A stretch of 64,000 nt of DNA from Treponema socranskii subsp. socranskii VPI DR56BR1116 = ATCC 35536 (GCF_000468115.1 NZ_AVQI01000084.1:62001-126000); one strand, 5' to 3'; positions 1-9,554 are shown, counted from the stretch's first letter. Notes: generated from the letters alone by a model not told the origin. Program-made: numbers and translations.

Positions 1-1077
1 GTTCAGTACGCGCTCGTCGCGGTTGCAGGTGCGCTTTTCGCCATCGGCGGCAAGCTCGATTTGGGTTCCATAGCCGCCTTTTTGCAGTACACGCGAAATT
101 TCAGCCGGCCGATAACGATGATGAGTCAGCAGTTCAACGGAATATTGAACGCGCTCGCCGGTGCGGAGCGGGTGTTCGCGGTTATCGACGAAGAAGGCGA
201 AAGGGACGAAGGAAAACTGTGCCTCGTCAACGCGTGCGAAGCGCGCGATAAATTCGGAAAAACGAAACTCGTGCAGTCTTTCGCATATACCGGCGAATGG
301 GCGTGGAAAGATCCATCCGACACGAAATTGATACAATTGCGAGGCGACGTCGCCTTCGACCACGTGAATTTCGGCTATGACGAAGGAAAAACGGTTTTGC
401 ACGACATCCGTATGCGCGCCTTGCCCGGACGGAAAATCGCGCTCGTCGGTTCAACCGGCAGCGGAAAGACGACGGTGATAAATCTTTTGACACGCTTTTA
501 CGACGTCGCCGAAGATTCGGGCAGCATCACGTACGACGGCATTCCGATCAATAAAATTAAAAAGGACGATCTGCGCCGTTCGCTCGGCATCGTACTGCAG
601 GACACGCATCTTTTTTCCGGAACGATACGCGACAATATCGCTTACGGTAATTTGGAAGCAAGCGATGCGCAGATTATCGCTGCGGCCCGCCTTGCAAATG
701 CGGACGCTTTTATCCGCAGACTTGAAAAGGGTTACGATACCGTCATTTCGGGCGACGGCGGAAATTTGAGCCAAGGGCAGAGGCAGCTCATTGCGATCGC
801 GCGCGCTGCCGTCGCCGATCCGCCGGTGCTCATCCTCGATGAAGCGACGAGTTCGATCGACACGAGAACCGAAATGCTCATTCAAAAAGGTATGGACAGC
901 CTTATGAAAGGCAGGACGGTGTTCGTCATCGCGCACCGCCTCAGCACCGTCCGAAATGCGGATGAAATCGTCGTGCTGGAACAGGGTACGATTATCGAGC
1001 GCGGTACGCACGATGAACTCATCGCTTCCGGCGGCCGCTATTATCGCCTGTATACGGGCAGCGCGATTTTGGAGTAG
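1..1077 (+). CDS. ABC exporter, fused membrane and ATPase domains (5'-truncated)
   Basis: This is the C-terminal part of a fused ABC exporter subunit; the reading frame is open from base 1, so the start lies outside the window. The first ~60 residues are the end of a transmembrane domain. The nucleotide-binding domain has Walker A (GSTGSGKTT), signature (LSQGQRQ), Walker B (VLILDEATS) and the H-loop (IAHRLST). Between the two domains is a longer than usual linker of about 50 residues (roughly residues 60-110). Such proteins work as homo- or heterodimers in the inner membrane and export lipids, drugs or peptides; the substrate cannot be told. A partner half-transporter probably lies upstream. 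Confidence 0.93.
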   Translation, partial: VQYALVAVAGALFAIGGKLDLGSIAAFLQYTRNFSRPITMMSQQFNGILNALAGAERVFAVIDEEGERDEGKLCLVNACEARDKFGKTKLVQSFAYTGEWAWKDPSDTKLIQLRGDVAFDHVNFGYDEGKTVLHDIRMRALPGRKIALVGSTGSGKTTVINLLTRFYDVAEDSGSITYDGIPINKIKKDDLRRSLGIVLQDTHLFSGTIRDNIAYGNLEASDAQIIAAARLANADAFIRRLEKGYDTVISGDGGNLSQGQRQLIAIARAAVADPPVLILDEATSSIDTRTEMLIQKGMDSLMKGRTVFVIAHRLSTVRNADEIVVLEQGTIIERGTHDELIASGGRYYRLYTGSAILE

Positions 1078-1123
1078 GGGAAATGCCGGAACCGCGCCGT
1101 TAAATCGATCGTGCGGGAAGCGT

Positions 1124-1573
1124 ATGCGAAGTCAAATCGTACGTGTTGACTATATGCATAAAAACGGCCATACTGTCTTTATGTGTGCCGCCGCTCGAAA
1201 ATCGATTCGATACGACGATATCGGCAGAATAGACGCTCCGCAAATCTGCGCCCTGCCCGGCGTGCTCGACAATATAAGCAGGGAAGGCTGCAAAGTGCAT
1301 TATCCTTTTCCCGTCGTCATAGACCTCGACAGCGATTATGAGATAAGGGTAATGCCCTCGCACATTTCGGGTGAAATGCACAAAACCGCTTTTACGCTGC
1401 TCTGTCATCCGCGCTGGGTAAAAGAAGACAGAGGCGCGACGGAAATCGGCTTCAGTATTCTCCGCTCTCCCGATTCCGTATACCTTTCCGAATATGTCGC
1501 AGGCCTTTCCGACGCTGCCGATGAACAAAGGGTCGAAAATCAAATCGTCGGCTCCGTATGCCAAGTAGTGTAA
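1124..1573 (+). CDS. PilZ-domain protein (predicted c-di-GMP binding)
   Basis: A 149-residue protein with the two PilZ signature motifs: an RxxxR motif (RKSIR, about residue 22) and, about 30 residues later, a [D/N]xSxxG motif (NISREG). PilZ domains bind cyclic di-GMP and pass the signal to motility or envelope targets. The start at ATG 1124 is chosen because GGGAAG lies just upstream; the frame is open further upstream, but that part is an out-of-frame reading of the ABC exporter gene. The end overlaps the start of the next gene by 16 nt, suggesting co-transcription. The family call rests on motifs only. Confidence 0.72.
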   Translation: MRSQIVRVDYMHKNGHTVFMCAAARKSIRYDDIGRIDAPQICALPGVLDNISREGCKVHYPFPVVIDLDSDYEIRVMPSHISGEMHKTAFTLLCHPRWVKEDRGATEIGFSILRSPDSVYLSEYVAGLSDAADEQRVENQIVGSVCQVV

Positions 1574-2592
1574 AAAAATTACCGGGTGCCGCATTTTTAT
1601 CGTTTCCCGACATGTACGATATACTCGTCTCCGAACTTTGCGAACGTTTTTTTTGCGATTTACGCGATTCCGTGCGATACGGAGATCTGCTCTATGTTCC
1701 GCATATCGATAATTTATTAATTAATAATTTTAAAGGTGATGCGAAAGAAAACGGAAATACGCTTTCGGAAAACGGCGCTTCGAGTCTTTGCACGCCGTAT
1801 TGGTGCCGCACGGCGATGCTCTCGCCTCTTGTGATCGGTTTCGATTCGATAGGGGATGCGGCGCACGCTCTTACCGATATGCAGCGCTCTTGGGCTCCGT
1901 ATCAGTATCGTTTTTTTAGGCGCGCTTCGCTTATTCAGGAAAAACTTCCGTATGTCAATTTCAAAGAGCGCACCTTCCCCGCGCGCATACCCGCGTCTCC
2001 CATCGGGTTGTATACGCTCATCGGAGAGCGTGCGTTGCTCGCATCGGAAGCGACGACGAGTCTTTTGCCTGCCGGTGCGATTCGGTTTGCAGAAAATCAC
2101 AAAGATCCGCCGAGCCGCGCATATTTGAAACTCTATGAAGCGTTGACGTTTATGCGGATTTTTTTCGGCTGTGAAGCGCCGTGTGCCGGAGAGCGCTGTT
2201 TCGATGCGGGTGCAAGCCCCGGCGGTTGGACATGGGTGCTTGCCGGTTCGGACTGTACGGTGTTTTCGGTAGACCGCGCGGAGTTGGCGCCGGGTCTTAT
2301 GAAACATCCCCGCGTCGAATTTTTAAAGCACGATGCCTTTACGCTCAAGCCCGAGGATGTCGGAGCGTGCGATTGGGTTTTCAGCGATGTGATATGTTAT
2401 CCTTCGAGGCTCTACGATTGGATCGGCACATGGCTTTCAAGCGGGCTTTGCCGGAATATGATCTGTACGATAAAAATGCAGGGCGATATCGATTGGCCTC
2501 TTGTGGAAAAATTTGCAGCCATTCCCGACAGCCGTGTCATACATTTGAATTATAATAAGCACGAACTCACATGGCTGCACTGCGGAAAATAA
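1558..2592 (+). CDS. RlmM/FtsJ-like rRNA 2'-O-methyltransferase
   Basis: A 344-residue SAM-dependent methyltransferase of the RlmM/FtsJ type. The C-terminal half holds the SAM-binding motif (FDAGASPGGWTW, about residues 220-232) and the K-D-K-E tetrad expected of 2'-O-methyltransferases (SRAYLKL, FSDV, TIKMQG, KHELTWL). The N-terminal half resembles the RNA-binding extension of RlmM, which modifies C2498 of 23S rRNA in E. coli; that exact target is an inference. The start at 1558 overlaps the PilZ gene; a later ATG at 1612 is possible. Its 3' end overlaps convergently with prmC by about 43 nt. Confidence 0.8.
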   Translation: MPSSVKKLPGAAFLSFPDMYDILVSELCERFFCDLRDSVRYGDLLYVPHIDNLLINNFKGDAKENGNTLSENGASSLCTPYWCRTAMLSPLVIGFDSIGDAAHALTDMQRSWAPYQYRFFRRASLIQEKLPYVNFKERTFPARIPASPIGLYTLIGERALLASEATTSLLPAGAIRFAENHKDPPSRAYLKLYEALTFMRIFFGCEAPCAGERCFDAGASPGGWTWVLAGSDCTVFSVDRAELAPGLMKHPRVEFLKHDAFTLKPEDVGACDWVFSDVICYPSRLYDWIGTWLSSGLCRNMICTIKMQGDIDWPLVEKFAAIPDSRVIHLNYNKHELTWLHCGK

Positions 2593-3590
2593 ACGATGCC
2601 GCTTCGGCGGCCTGTCGTTACGCGCGGCCTGCCCGACAGATCGCAGTGCGTTTCGACGCGGACGAAACCCGCTTTTTTCATCAGGTGAGCGGCTTCTTTT
2701 GCATTGTATTCGCCGCTTTCGAGAAAAAACACACCGCCTTGCGTGAGGTGCTCATACGCTTGCACTACGAGGCGCCTCGTGATCGCAAGACCGTCCGAGC
2801 TTTGCCGTACGCCGAGCGCGCCGTCTGCGTCTCCGTCGAGCGCGAGAGCCGGATCGCCTCTTCCGTCTTTTAATAATTCCGTCACTTCATCGGACGGCAC
2901 GTAAGGCGGATTTGCGAGTATTGCGTCGAAGAGGGTGCAGGGCGAAATCGCGGCGAGCAGATCGCCCGAGACGAATGCCGTGCGTTCGAACTGCGCTTTT
3001 GTTAAAAGCCGAGATGCGTTTTGCTTTGCGATTTCAAGAGCGCGGGAAGAAATGTCGGCAAGCGTAAGCTCGCAAAAGATTCCGCACTCGTTCAATTCAC
3101 GAGCTGCCGCGATGCCGACGCAGCCGCTTCCCGTGCATATATCGGCGATGCGGAGCGTATCGTCGGTTTGTCCCCCTTCGTTTTGTTTCGTCGTTTCGGC
3201 GTTCTTTTTCGACGCTTCGGCAGTCCGTACCGCTTTGCCGGTACTCGTCGTTTTATTTCGTACAAGCTCTTTGATGCTTTCGACCGCTTTTTCCACGAGC
3301 GTTTCGGTGTCCGGCTTCGGAACGAGGACGTCTTGTGTGACGATAAAATCGAGTTTATAAAATTCTTTGTGTCCCGTGATATAGGCGAGGGCGAGTCCCG
3401 TTTGGCGAAGCGCGATTGCGGACATAAATGCGCCGTACTGCGCATCCGTCAAATCGTCATTTCGGTGTGCGAGTAAAAAAGATTTCGAACACTTGATCGT
3501 GTGCGATAAAAGAACGTCCGCATCGAGCGGAGCCGTCGGAGAATTTGTTAATTTTTTTATCGCTTCGTCTCTTGCGTTTTTGATGGTCAC
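2550..3590 (-). CDS. prmC: Release factor glutamine methyltransferase
   Basis: PrmC (HemK) methylates the glutamine of the GGQ motif in peptide release factors. The 346-residue product has the N-terminal helical domain, a SAM-binding core (ADICTGSGCVGIAAA) and the catalytic NPPYVP motif that binds the target glutamine. It lies 32 nt downstream of prfA, whose product is its substrate, a common bacterial arrangement. A charged low-complexity insert of about 35 residues (near residues 105-145, rich in K, T, E and N) separates the two domains and is not typical. The C-terminal tail overlaps the convergent rlmM-like gene. Confidence 0.95.
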   Translation of the reverse strand: MTIKNARDEAIKKLTNSPTAPLDADVLLSHTIKCSKSFLLAHRNDDLTDAQYGAFMSAIALRQTGLALAYITGHKEFYKLDFIVTQDVLVPKPDTETLVEKAVESIKELVRNKTTSTGKAVRTAEASKKNAETTKQNEGGQTDDTLRIADICTGSGCVGIAAARELNECGIFCELTLADISSRALEIAKQNASRLLTKAQFERTAFVSGDLLAAISPCTLFDAILANPPYVPSDEVTELLKDGRGDPALALDGDADGALGVRQSSDGLAITRRLVVQAYEHLTQGGVFFLESGEYNAKEAAHLMKKAGFVRVETHCDLSGRPRVTTGRRSGIVYFPQCSHVSSCLL

Positions 3591-3622
3591 GCTTTTGTTC
3601 CGCCGCTGTGCGCTTTTATCCG

Positions 3623-4714
3623 CTAGTCGTGTTCGAGTTCGCTTACGTCCGCTTTAAGCTGCTCTTCTTTTGCATACACGTTGAGCGCGTCGAGCATTTC
3701 GTCCATATAGCCGAGCATAAACTGGTCGAGCTTGTACAGCGTCAAATTGATGCGGTGATCGGTTACTCTGTTTTGCGGAAAATTGTACGTGCGGATGCGT
3801 TCGCTTCTGTCACCGCTCCCGACCATCGATTTACGCGCCGCGTCCCGCTCCGCCCGTTTTTTGCTCTCTTCCAAATCGAACAAGCGCGCGCGCAAAACGC
3901 GGAATGCTTTCGCTTTGTTTTTGATTTGGCTTTTTTCGTCCTGCTGAATGACGACGAGCCCCGTCGGAATATGCGTGAGGCGTACTGCGGAATCCGTCGT
4001 GTTGACGCACTGTCCGCCCGGCCCGCCCGCCCGCATCACGTCGATGCGCACGTCTTCCGGCTTGATGACGATATCGGTTTCGCTCGCTTCGGGGAGGACT
4101 GCGACCGTTACCGTGCTCGTGTGGATTCTCCCCTGCGCTTCCGTTGCGGGAACGCGCTGTACGCGGTGTACGCCGCCTTCCCATCTGAGCGTGCCGTATA
4201 CGAATTTTCCGGAAAGCGAAAACGAAATCTCTTTATAGCCGCCCACTTCCGTCGGCGTCGAATTCATAATTTCGTATTTCCAGCCTTTCATCTCCGCAAA
4301 GCGCGCGTACATTTCGTAGAGGTCGGCGACGAACAGCGACGCTTCGTCTCCGCCGACGCCGTTTCGTATTTCGACGATGATGTTTTTTTCGTCGAGCGGA
4401 TCCGGCGGAATGAGTTTTAATTTTATTTTTTCTTCGAGCAGCGGCTTTTGTTCTTCGAGCGATTTCAGCTCTTCCCTCGCCATCTCTTTCAGATCGTGAT
4501 CGTCTTCGTTCGTGATCAGTTCGGTATCGCTTTCGATGCCGGCGAGCATTTTTTTGTATTCGCCGTATAATTCCATGAGCTCGGAGAGATGACCGTGTTC
4601 GCGCATAATGTCTTTGTATTTTTCGACGTCTTTAACAAGATCGCCATCCATAACGCGCGCGCTTAATTCGTCGAAGCGTTTTTTGCAGTCTTCGAGTTTT
4701 TTCAGTAAATCCAT
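3623..4714 (-). CDS. prfA: Peptide chain release factor 1
   Basis: RF1 recognises UAA and UAG and triggers peptide release on the ribosome. The 363-residue length is normal. The GGQ loop ([11 protein letters not shown], about residue 230) and the stop-codon recognition motif PxT (HIPTG) just after it identify RF1 rather than RF2. prmC follows at once. No Shine-Dalgarno sequence is visible; instead a sigma70-type promoter ends 8 nt before the ATG (see the promoter entry), so the mRNA may be leaderless. Confidence 0.97.
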   Translation of the reverse strand: MDLLKKLEDCKKRFDELSARVMDGDLVKDVEKYKDIMREHGHLSELMELYGEYKKMLAGIESDTELITNEDDHDLKEMAREELKSLEEQKPLLEEKIKLKLIPPDPLDEKNIIVEIRNGVGGDEASLFVADLYEMYARFAEMKGWKYEIMNSTPTEVGGYKEISFSLSGKFVYGTLRWEGGVHRVQRVPATEAQGRIHTSTVTVAVLPEASETDIVIKPEDVRIDVMRAGGPGGQCVNTTDSAVRLTHIPTGLVVIQQDEKSQIKNKAKAFRVLRARLFDLEESKKRAERDAARKSMVGSGDRSERIRTYNFPQNRVTDHRINLTLYKLDQFMLGYMDEMLDALNVYAKEEQLKADVSELEHD

Positions 4715-4722
4715 AGCGTTTC

Positions 4723-4751
4723 ATTGTATAGTTTCCGAACGATTTTTGCAA
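4723..4751 (-). promoter_or_regulatory. prfA promoter, leaderless layout
   Basis: On the minus strand, TTGCAA (4751-4746) and TACAAT (4728-4723) are separated by exactly 17 bp. The -10 box ends 8 nt before the prfA ATG, so transcription would begin within one or two bases of the start codon. Confidence 0.6.
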
Positions 4752-4884
4752 TGAAACGAAAAAACATGAAATGAAAAAATATCGAAAAAATTATTGAAGA
4801 AAAATATTTTTCGCCCCCTTGTTGTTTTTCACATACATCATCTCCGTCGCGGCGTTCGCTGTAGCGGTACGTATGAGAATAGTA

Positions 4885-4890
4885 TATACT
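4885..4890 (+). promoter_or_regulatory. -10 box upstream of the esterase gene
   Basis: TATACT ends 7 nt before the ATG at 4898. No Shine-Dalgarno sequence and no convincing -35 box are visible. It fits the leaderless layout seen at prfA, polA and fliG. Confidence 0.4.
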
Positions 4891-4897
4891 TAATTTT

Positions 4898-6328
4898 ATG
4901 AGCAAAGCTGATAAATTTTTTTTTGCGATATGTTTATTGCATTTTTGTCTCTTGCCGTTTGCTGCGGAAGAAGCGGACACGGTTACGGTTTTGACAGAAG
5001 CTGCGGAGCCTGCAAAAAATCGATATGTACTTGTCGTCGGCGCCTACGATTGGGGGCCCGTCGCCGACACGGTGATAATGAATACCGGCAAAACTTTTTC
5101 GGCCGATGCCGTCAGAGCGAAAGATTTTGAAGTTACGAAAATTTTTGCGCCGGAAGAGCAGGCGCGGCGCGGTTCCGGTTTTTCAAAAGGCGAGCGCGAT
5201 GTTGTCGACGCGTATCTTTCCGACTCGCGAGGCAATAAAATCGAGGGCGAAGGAAATCATATAACGCTGAAACTTTCCGTTGAACCGGAGGAATCTTCCG
5301 GAAATCCTTTTATAAAAGCCGTCTTCTATACAGGGACGCTCTACGGTTTAAAAATTGAAAACGAAAAACTCGGCTTTACGATAAAAAAACGGAGTGCCGC
5401 CGTATGTCCTGAGGCTGCGCGCTTTACGATATTCGATTTTACATCCGGCGATACGGATATGCAGTATGCGTTTTGGACGCCGGCAAATTCCGATCAAAGC
5501 GATAAAAAAATTCCGTTGATCATTTGGTTTCACGGTATAGCCGAAGGCGGCAATAATCCGTATATGCCGATTTTGGGCACGAAGGCGGTGAACCTCGCGG
5601 GGCAAAAAATTCAGTCGTATTTCGAAAACGGTGCGGCAGTCCTCGTTCCGCAAGCTCCGACGGCGTGGCTCGAATCGACAAGCAAGGGTGTTGGGGGAAA
5701 GCGGCTTTGGGTTCCCGTCGATATTGAAGGAACGGCAAAAAACATACTGAATCCGTTTCTCAAAACAGCCAATGCTATTTTTAAAACCGATTTGAAAATT
5801 AAATCCGATAAAAAAAATCCCGTGGCAAGCGTTTCATATTACAGCGAGGCGGTAAAAGGATTGATCGACGAATGTATTGCAGAGCATCCGTACATCGACC
5901 CGGATCGCATATATGTCGGCGGCTGTTCGGCCGGCGGTTATATGACGCTCAATATGCTTTTGCAATATCCCGATTTTTTTGCGGCGGCTTTTCCCGTGTG
6001 CGAAGCGTATCCCGATAAAAAAATTACGGACAGCCAGCTCGGCGAACTTGCGAAAGTTCCGCTGTGGTTTACGCGGGCAAAAGACGACGACACAATTAAG
6101 ATGGAAAAGTACGACGGCGCGACCGTATCGCGTCTGCGAGAATTGCATCCCGAAGATTTGCATTACGTCGTTTACGACAACGTCCTTGATCTAAGCGGTG
6201 TCTATAAAGACAAAAAAGGCAATCCGTATCGCTTTGACGGACATGCGTCGTGGATATACGTTTTGAACGACGATGTCGAAGATGGGGGCATAAAGCTGTT
6301 CGCGTGGCTCGCTTCACAGCGCCGCTGA
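4898..6328 (+). CDS. Secreted alpha/beta-hydrolase esterase
   Basis: A 476-residue predicted exported esterase. An N-terminal signal peptide (hydrophobic core FFFAICLLHFCLLPFA, likely cleaved near residue 24) is followed by an all-beta-like region of about 150 residues. The hydrolase domain has an oxyanion-type HG motif (WFHGIAEGG), the nucleophile elbow GCSAG (about residue 348) and a late histidine (DGHASW), which complete a Ser-Asp-His triad. This layout resembles polyhydroxybutyrate-depolymerase or feruloyl-esterase-like families of the prolyl oligopeptidase clan. The substrate is unknown. The gene stands alone and overlaps the 3' end of the convergent WYL regulator by 15 nt. Confidence 0.8.
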   Translation: MSKADKFFFAICLLHFCLLPFAAEEADTVTVLTEAAEPAKNRYVLVVGAYDWGPVADTVIMNTGKTFSADAVRAKDFEVTKIFAPEEQARRGSGFSKGERDVVDAYLSDSRGNKIEGEGNHITLKLSVEPEESSGNPFIKAVFYTGTLYGLKIENEKLGFTIKKRSAAVCPEAARFTIFDFTSGDTDMQYAFWTPANSDQSDKKIPLIIWFHGIAEGGNNPYMPILGTKAVNLAGQKIQSYFENGAAVLVPQAPTAWLESTSKGVGGKRLWVPVDIEGTAKNILNPFLKTANAIFKTDLKIKSDKKNPVASVSYYSEAVKGLIDECIAEHPYIDPDRIYVGGCSAGGYMTLNMLLQYPDFFAAAFPVCEAYPDKKITDSQLGELAKVPLWFTRAKDDDTIKMEKYDGATVSRLRELHPEDLHYVVYDNVLDLSGVYKDKKGNPYRFDGHASWIYVLNDDVEDGGIKLFAWLASQRR

Positions 6329-7288
6329 TACGTGTGTCGGCGCTTTCTTTCCCGCTGTATACCGGCGTGATAGTTTTTTCAGCCGCGCGGCAATGAGTTT
6401 TTTCAATGCCGCCGGTTTTACCGACAAAACGTTTTCTCCGTAACCGATAAAATACTGCGCGATAAACGCTTCTTCGCCCTTGTTATAAAAGCCTTTGACA
6501 ATATAGCCGCCGAGTTCCGCATACAGCTTCATCGACGGATAGTGTTCTTTGTAAAAGAGATCGGCTCCCTTTTCCGAGACGACGGCTTCGAATTCGACGG
6601 CACCTTGAGTTTTGTACAGCGCATCGGCGTTTTTTATAAATTGTGGAAGAGGCTTCGCTTTTCGGCGATCGTTCGGTGTGAGCGACATAATTTTATCGCA
6701 GCGAAACACTCGAGGTCTTTTCGTTTCGAAATCGTAACCGGTCGCATACCACTGACCGTACGAAGCCGATATGTCGAAAAATTGAACGACATATGCGGTT
6801 TTTATGCCGTTTTTCGTGTAGCTGACGGAACACACCCGCTCTTCGACGGCGGATCGTAAAACATCGCGCAAAAAACGGCAGCGATGATTGTGACGCACGG
6901 CGTCGAATGTAAAAACTTTTTCCATGCGGCGCAGCATCCGTATCTTCTCGGGCGCAAGACATCTTTCGAATTTTTCTTTCAGCTTATCGACGCTCAGATG
7001 AAAGGGCGTCGTTTCGTATGCTCGAAGCGTGCACATGGAAAAATAGAGGGCGAGCACTTCATCGAGCGTAAAAAGAATCGGAGACAAGAGCTTGTTTTGC
7101 AGTATGCGGTAAGCACCGTTTCTGCCGTGTTCGGCATATATCGGCATGCCGATGTGTTCGAGAGAGGCTATGTCGCGGAGCGCCGTACTTTTCGATATGT
7201 CGTAGTGACACATTATGTCGGCGAGTTTAAACGAATTTTTATCATTTAAAAAGAACATCATATCCTGCAAGCGTTCCGATTTGTTCAC
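6314..7288 (-). CDS. YafY-type HTH/WYL-domain transcriptional regulator
   Basis: A 324-residue regulator. Residues ~1-60 form a DeoR-like winged helix (HYDISKSTALRDIASLEHIG is a typical recognition helix with wing). A WYL domain spans about residues 130-230 and a WCX-like C-terminal region follows. WYL domains bind small ligands or nucleic acid and often control stress, defence or DNA-damage genes. The start is GTG at 7288, preceded by GGGAAG. The gene is divergent from the peptidase-E-like gene, and a perfect palindrome sits between them, so autoregulation and control of the neighbour are likely. Confidence 0.85.
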   Translation of the reverse strand: MNKSERLQDMMFFLNDKNSFKLADIMCHYDISKSTALRDIASLEHIGMPIYAEHGRNGAYRILQNKLLSPILFTLDEVLALYFSMCTLRAYETTPFHLSVDKLKEKFERCLAPEKIRMLRRMEKVFTFDAVRHNHRCRFLRDVLRSAVEERVCSVSYTKNGIKTAYVVQFFDISASYGQWYATGYDFETKRPRVFRCDKIMSLTPNDRRKAKPLPQFIKNADALYKTQGAVEFEAVVSEKGADLFYKEHYPSMKLYAELGGYIVKGFYNKGEEAFIAQYFIGYGENVLSVKPAALKKLIAARLKKLSRRYTAGKKAPTHVSAAL

Positions 7289-7314
7289 GATGCACTTCCC
7301 TGTAATAAGATTTT

Positions 7315-7339
7315 AAAGGTGTCGTAATATGACACCTTT
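7315..7339. promoter_or_regulatory. Perfect inverted repeat, probable WYL-regulator operator
   Basis: AAAGGTGTC (7315-7323), a 7-bp spacer and GACACCTTT (7331-7339) form a perfect 9-bp inverted repeat. It is centred in the 102-bp gap between two divergent genes, 27 bp from the regulator start, which is where an autoregulatory operator would be expected. Confidence 0.55.
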
Positions 7340-7390
7340 TTGCAGTATACTGCGATCGTATGATAAAATACAGAGGAGTGTGATCATCGT

Positions 7391-8014
7391 ATGAAAAAAT
7401 TATTTTTATCTTCATCTTTTGTCGACGTTGCAGGCCTGTTGCCGCTCTTTGAAAAAGAACTTACGGGAAAAACGGTATCATTTATACCGACCGCGAGTAC
7501 TGTGGAAAAAGTTACGTTTTACGTACAAGCGGGAAAAGAAGCGCTTGAAAGCTTGGGTATGATCGTCGATGTTTTGGACATATCGTCGGAAAGTCCCGAT
7601 GAAATCCGCCGCAGGATCGCTGCAAACGATTGCATGTACGTTTCCGGCGGCAATACGTTTTTTTTATTGCAGGAATTGAAACGGACGGGAGCCGATGCCG
7701 TCATCGTTCGAGCGGTAAAAGACGGAAAGCTTTACATCGGAGAATCGGCAGGATCGATCGTCGCATCAAAAAATATCGAATATATAAAAGCGATGGACTC
7801 AAGTGCAAAAGCGCCCGAATTGACGAATTTCGATGCGCTGGGTTTGACGGATTTTTATACGGTACCGCATGTCCGGAATTTTCCATTTAAAAAAGCGGCG
7901 AAAAAAATAATCGACGAATATTCGGCTTCGCTCAATTTGCTTGCGATCGCCAACGATGAAGCGATATTGGTCGAAAACGATGCTCTACGCATCGAGTACA
8001 GGGCGCGAACGTGA
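7391..8014 (+). CDS. Peptidase E / S51-family peptidase-like protein
   Basis: A 207-residue protein of the S51 class. The serine nucleophile lies in a glutamine-amidotransferase-like elbow (YIGESAGSIVAS, about residue 121), and a partner segment VPHVRNFPF follows near residue 160. Peptidase E cleaves Asp-X dipeptides in the cytoplasm, but many S51 paralogues have no known substrate. It is divergent from the WYL regulator with the palindrome between them, which suggests it is a regulated target. GAGGAG lies 13 nt before the ATG, a little far for an ideal ribosome site. Confidence 0.8.
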   Translation: MKKLFLSSSFVDVAGLLPLFEKELTGKTVSFIPTASTVEKVTFYVQAGKEALESLGMIVDVLDISSESPDEIRRRIAANDCMYVSGGNTFFLLQELKRTGADAVIVRAVKDGKLYIGESAGSIVASKNIEYIKAMDSSAKAPELTNFDALGLTDFYTVPHVRNFPFKKAAKKIIDEYSASLNLLAIANDEAILVENDALRIEYRART

Positions 8015-8034
8015 TCGGAACATAGGTGTTCCCG

Positions 8035-9414
8035 TTATAAGCCGAGCATCGTTTTGGTAATGCCGAAGTAAATCAAAAGCCCCGTGATATCGACGATCGT
8101 CGTGAGCGCGGGACTTGCAACGAGTGCGGGGTCGACTTTGAACGCGGCGGAAATAAGCGGAAGCGCTGCACCGATGATCGTTGCGGAGATAACCTGTACG
8201 GCGAGCGCGAACGCAATAGCAACTCCTATCTGTACGAGGGTGAGAGAGGCGGGGATCGTCGTACCGCCGCTCATAAGATTGACACGCAAAAACGCGATCG
8301 CTCCGAGTACGAGGCCGAGCATAAGCGAAATACGGAGCTCTTTCCATACGACGCGCAGTATATCGCTCTTGTCGATTTCTTTGAGCGCGAGCGCCCGGAC
8401 GATAACCGTCGCGGCTTGGCTTCCGGTATTGCCTCCCATATCGGTGAGCATGGGAATGTAAAACGTGAGGAGCATAAGGTGTGCGATCGTGTTTTCGTAT
8501 GTCTGCAGTACTGCGCCCGAAAAAAAATCGAATATTGCAAGTATGACCAGCCAGATGACGCGCCGTGAAAAATGCGCCCACGCGGACGTGTTCAAGTACG
8601 ACGTTTCCTGATGTTTTCCGGTGATCGCCATAAAGCGTTCCATATCTTCCGTGCGTTCTTCTTCGACGACATCCATCGCGTCGTCGTGCGTGATGATGCC
8701 GATGAGGAGCCCTGAGCTGTCGACGACGGGGAGAACGAGAAGGCCGTATTTCGTTATCGTAAACGACGCTTCTTCCTGATCGGCGTCCGCAGTGATTTCT
8801 CCTGCCGGCTCTTTTTTTATGGAAGCGAGGGTCGCTGTAGGTTTTGCGAGAATCAAGTCAGTGAGCGTTACGTAGCCGCACAGTTTTCTTTCTTCGGTGA
8901 GCACGAATATGACCGATACCGCTTCCCTTTGCGCGCCTTCAAGCCGTATGCGGTTGATCGCTTCCTGTACCGTAAACGATTCGGGGAACGCGACGTAATC
9001 GGTCGTCATAACCGATCCTGCCGTTCCTTCGGGGTAAGACGAAAGCTGTTTGATTTCGTCGCGCTCTTTTTGCGCGAGGAGCGGGAGCACTTCGTCGAGC
9101 CGGTCTTCCGAAATTGATTTTGCGAGGTCTGCGCGTTCATCCGGCGGCAGTATTTTGAGCAGCCGTGTGAGTTCTCCGTCGCTCAAAAGTTCGGCGGTTT
9201 CGGATTGGAGCGTATCGGGAAGTTCGCGGAAAATGTCGATCGCCGTACGCGGATCGAGCTTTTTGAACAGGTGATATATCTCTTCAGGCTCCAAACCTTC
9301 GATGAGTTCGGCATCTTCCGTCGGGTGACGGGTACTCAAAAAGCGTGCGACATCGGCATACCGTTCTTCTTTGACGAGGGTTTCGATGTCGGGCGAAAGC
9401 AATTCTGTCTGCAT
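8035..9414 (-). CDS. mgtE: Magnesium transporter MgtE
   Basis: MgtE is a dimeric inner-membrane Mg2+ channel. The 459-residue product has the N-terminal superhelical domain (residues ~1-130), two CBS domains (~135-255) and five C-terminal membrane helices with the pore signature (MLTDMGGNTGSQA). The start at 9414 is preferred: GGAGG lies 6 nt upstream and the length then fits the family. An upstream in-frame start at 9549 would add a hydrophobic stretch not expected of MgtE. No M-box riboswitch is recognisable in the short leader. Confidence 0.95.
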   Translation of the reverse strand: MQTELLSPDIETLVKEERYADVARFLSTRHPTEDAELIEGLEPEEIYHLFKKLDPRTAIDIFRELPDTLQSETAELLSDGELTRLLKILPPDERADLAKSISEDRLDEVLPLLAQKERDEIKQLSSYPEGTAGSVMTTDYVAFPESFTVQEAINRIRLEGAQREAVSVIFVLTEERKLCGYVTLTDLILAKPTATLASIKKEPAGEITADADQEEASFTITKYGLLVLPVVDSSGLLIGIITHDDAMDVVEEERTEDMERFMAITGKHQETSYLNTSAWAHFSRRVIWLVILAIFDFFSGAVLQTYENTIAHLMLLTFYIPMLTDMGGNTGSQAATVIVRALALKEIDKSDILRVVWKELRISLMLGLVLGAIAFLRVNLMSGGTTIPASLTLVQIGVAIAFALAVQVISATIIGAALPLISAAFKVDPALVASPALTTIVDITGLLIYFGITKTMLGL

Positions 9415-9468
9415 GTGCAGCCTCCGAAGGTATGAGATTGAACCTATGATAAACGGTTTGCAGGGCGT

Positions 9469-9477
9469 ATTATAGCA
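9469..9477 (-). promoter_or_regulatory. mgtE extended -10 promoter
   Basis: On the minus strand TGCTATAAT forms an extended -10 element about 55 nt before the mgtE start. The -35 region is poor, as is usual for extended -10 promoters. Confidence 0.45.
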
Positions 9478-9554
9478 TAAAACGTATAAAAAGAAAAATA
9501 TTGTAAGAAAAAATATTGCAGAAAAAACGGCGATGTGATAGTGTTGCACTGCGT

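Noticed and set aside
956-1123. N-terminal extension of the PilZ gene
   Set aside because: It is an out-of-frame reading of the ABC exporter end; the domain and ribosome site point to 1124.
9415-9474. M-box riboswitch for mgtE
   Set aside because: The leader is only about 50 nt and no conserved M-box elements can be recognised.
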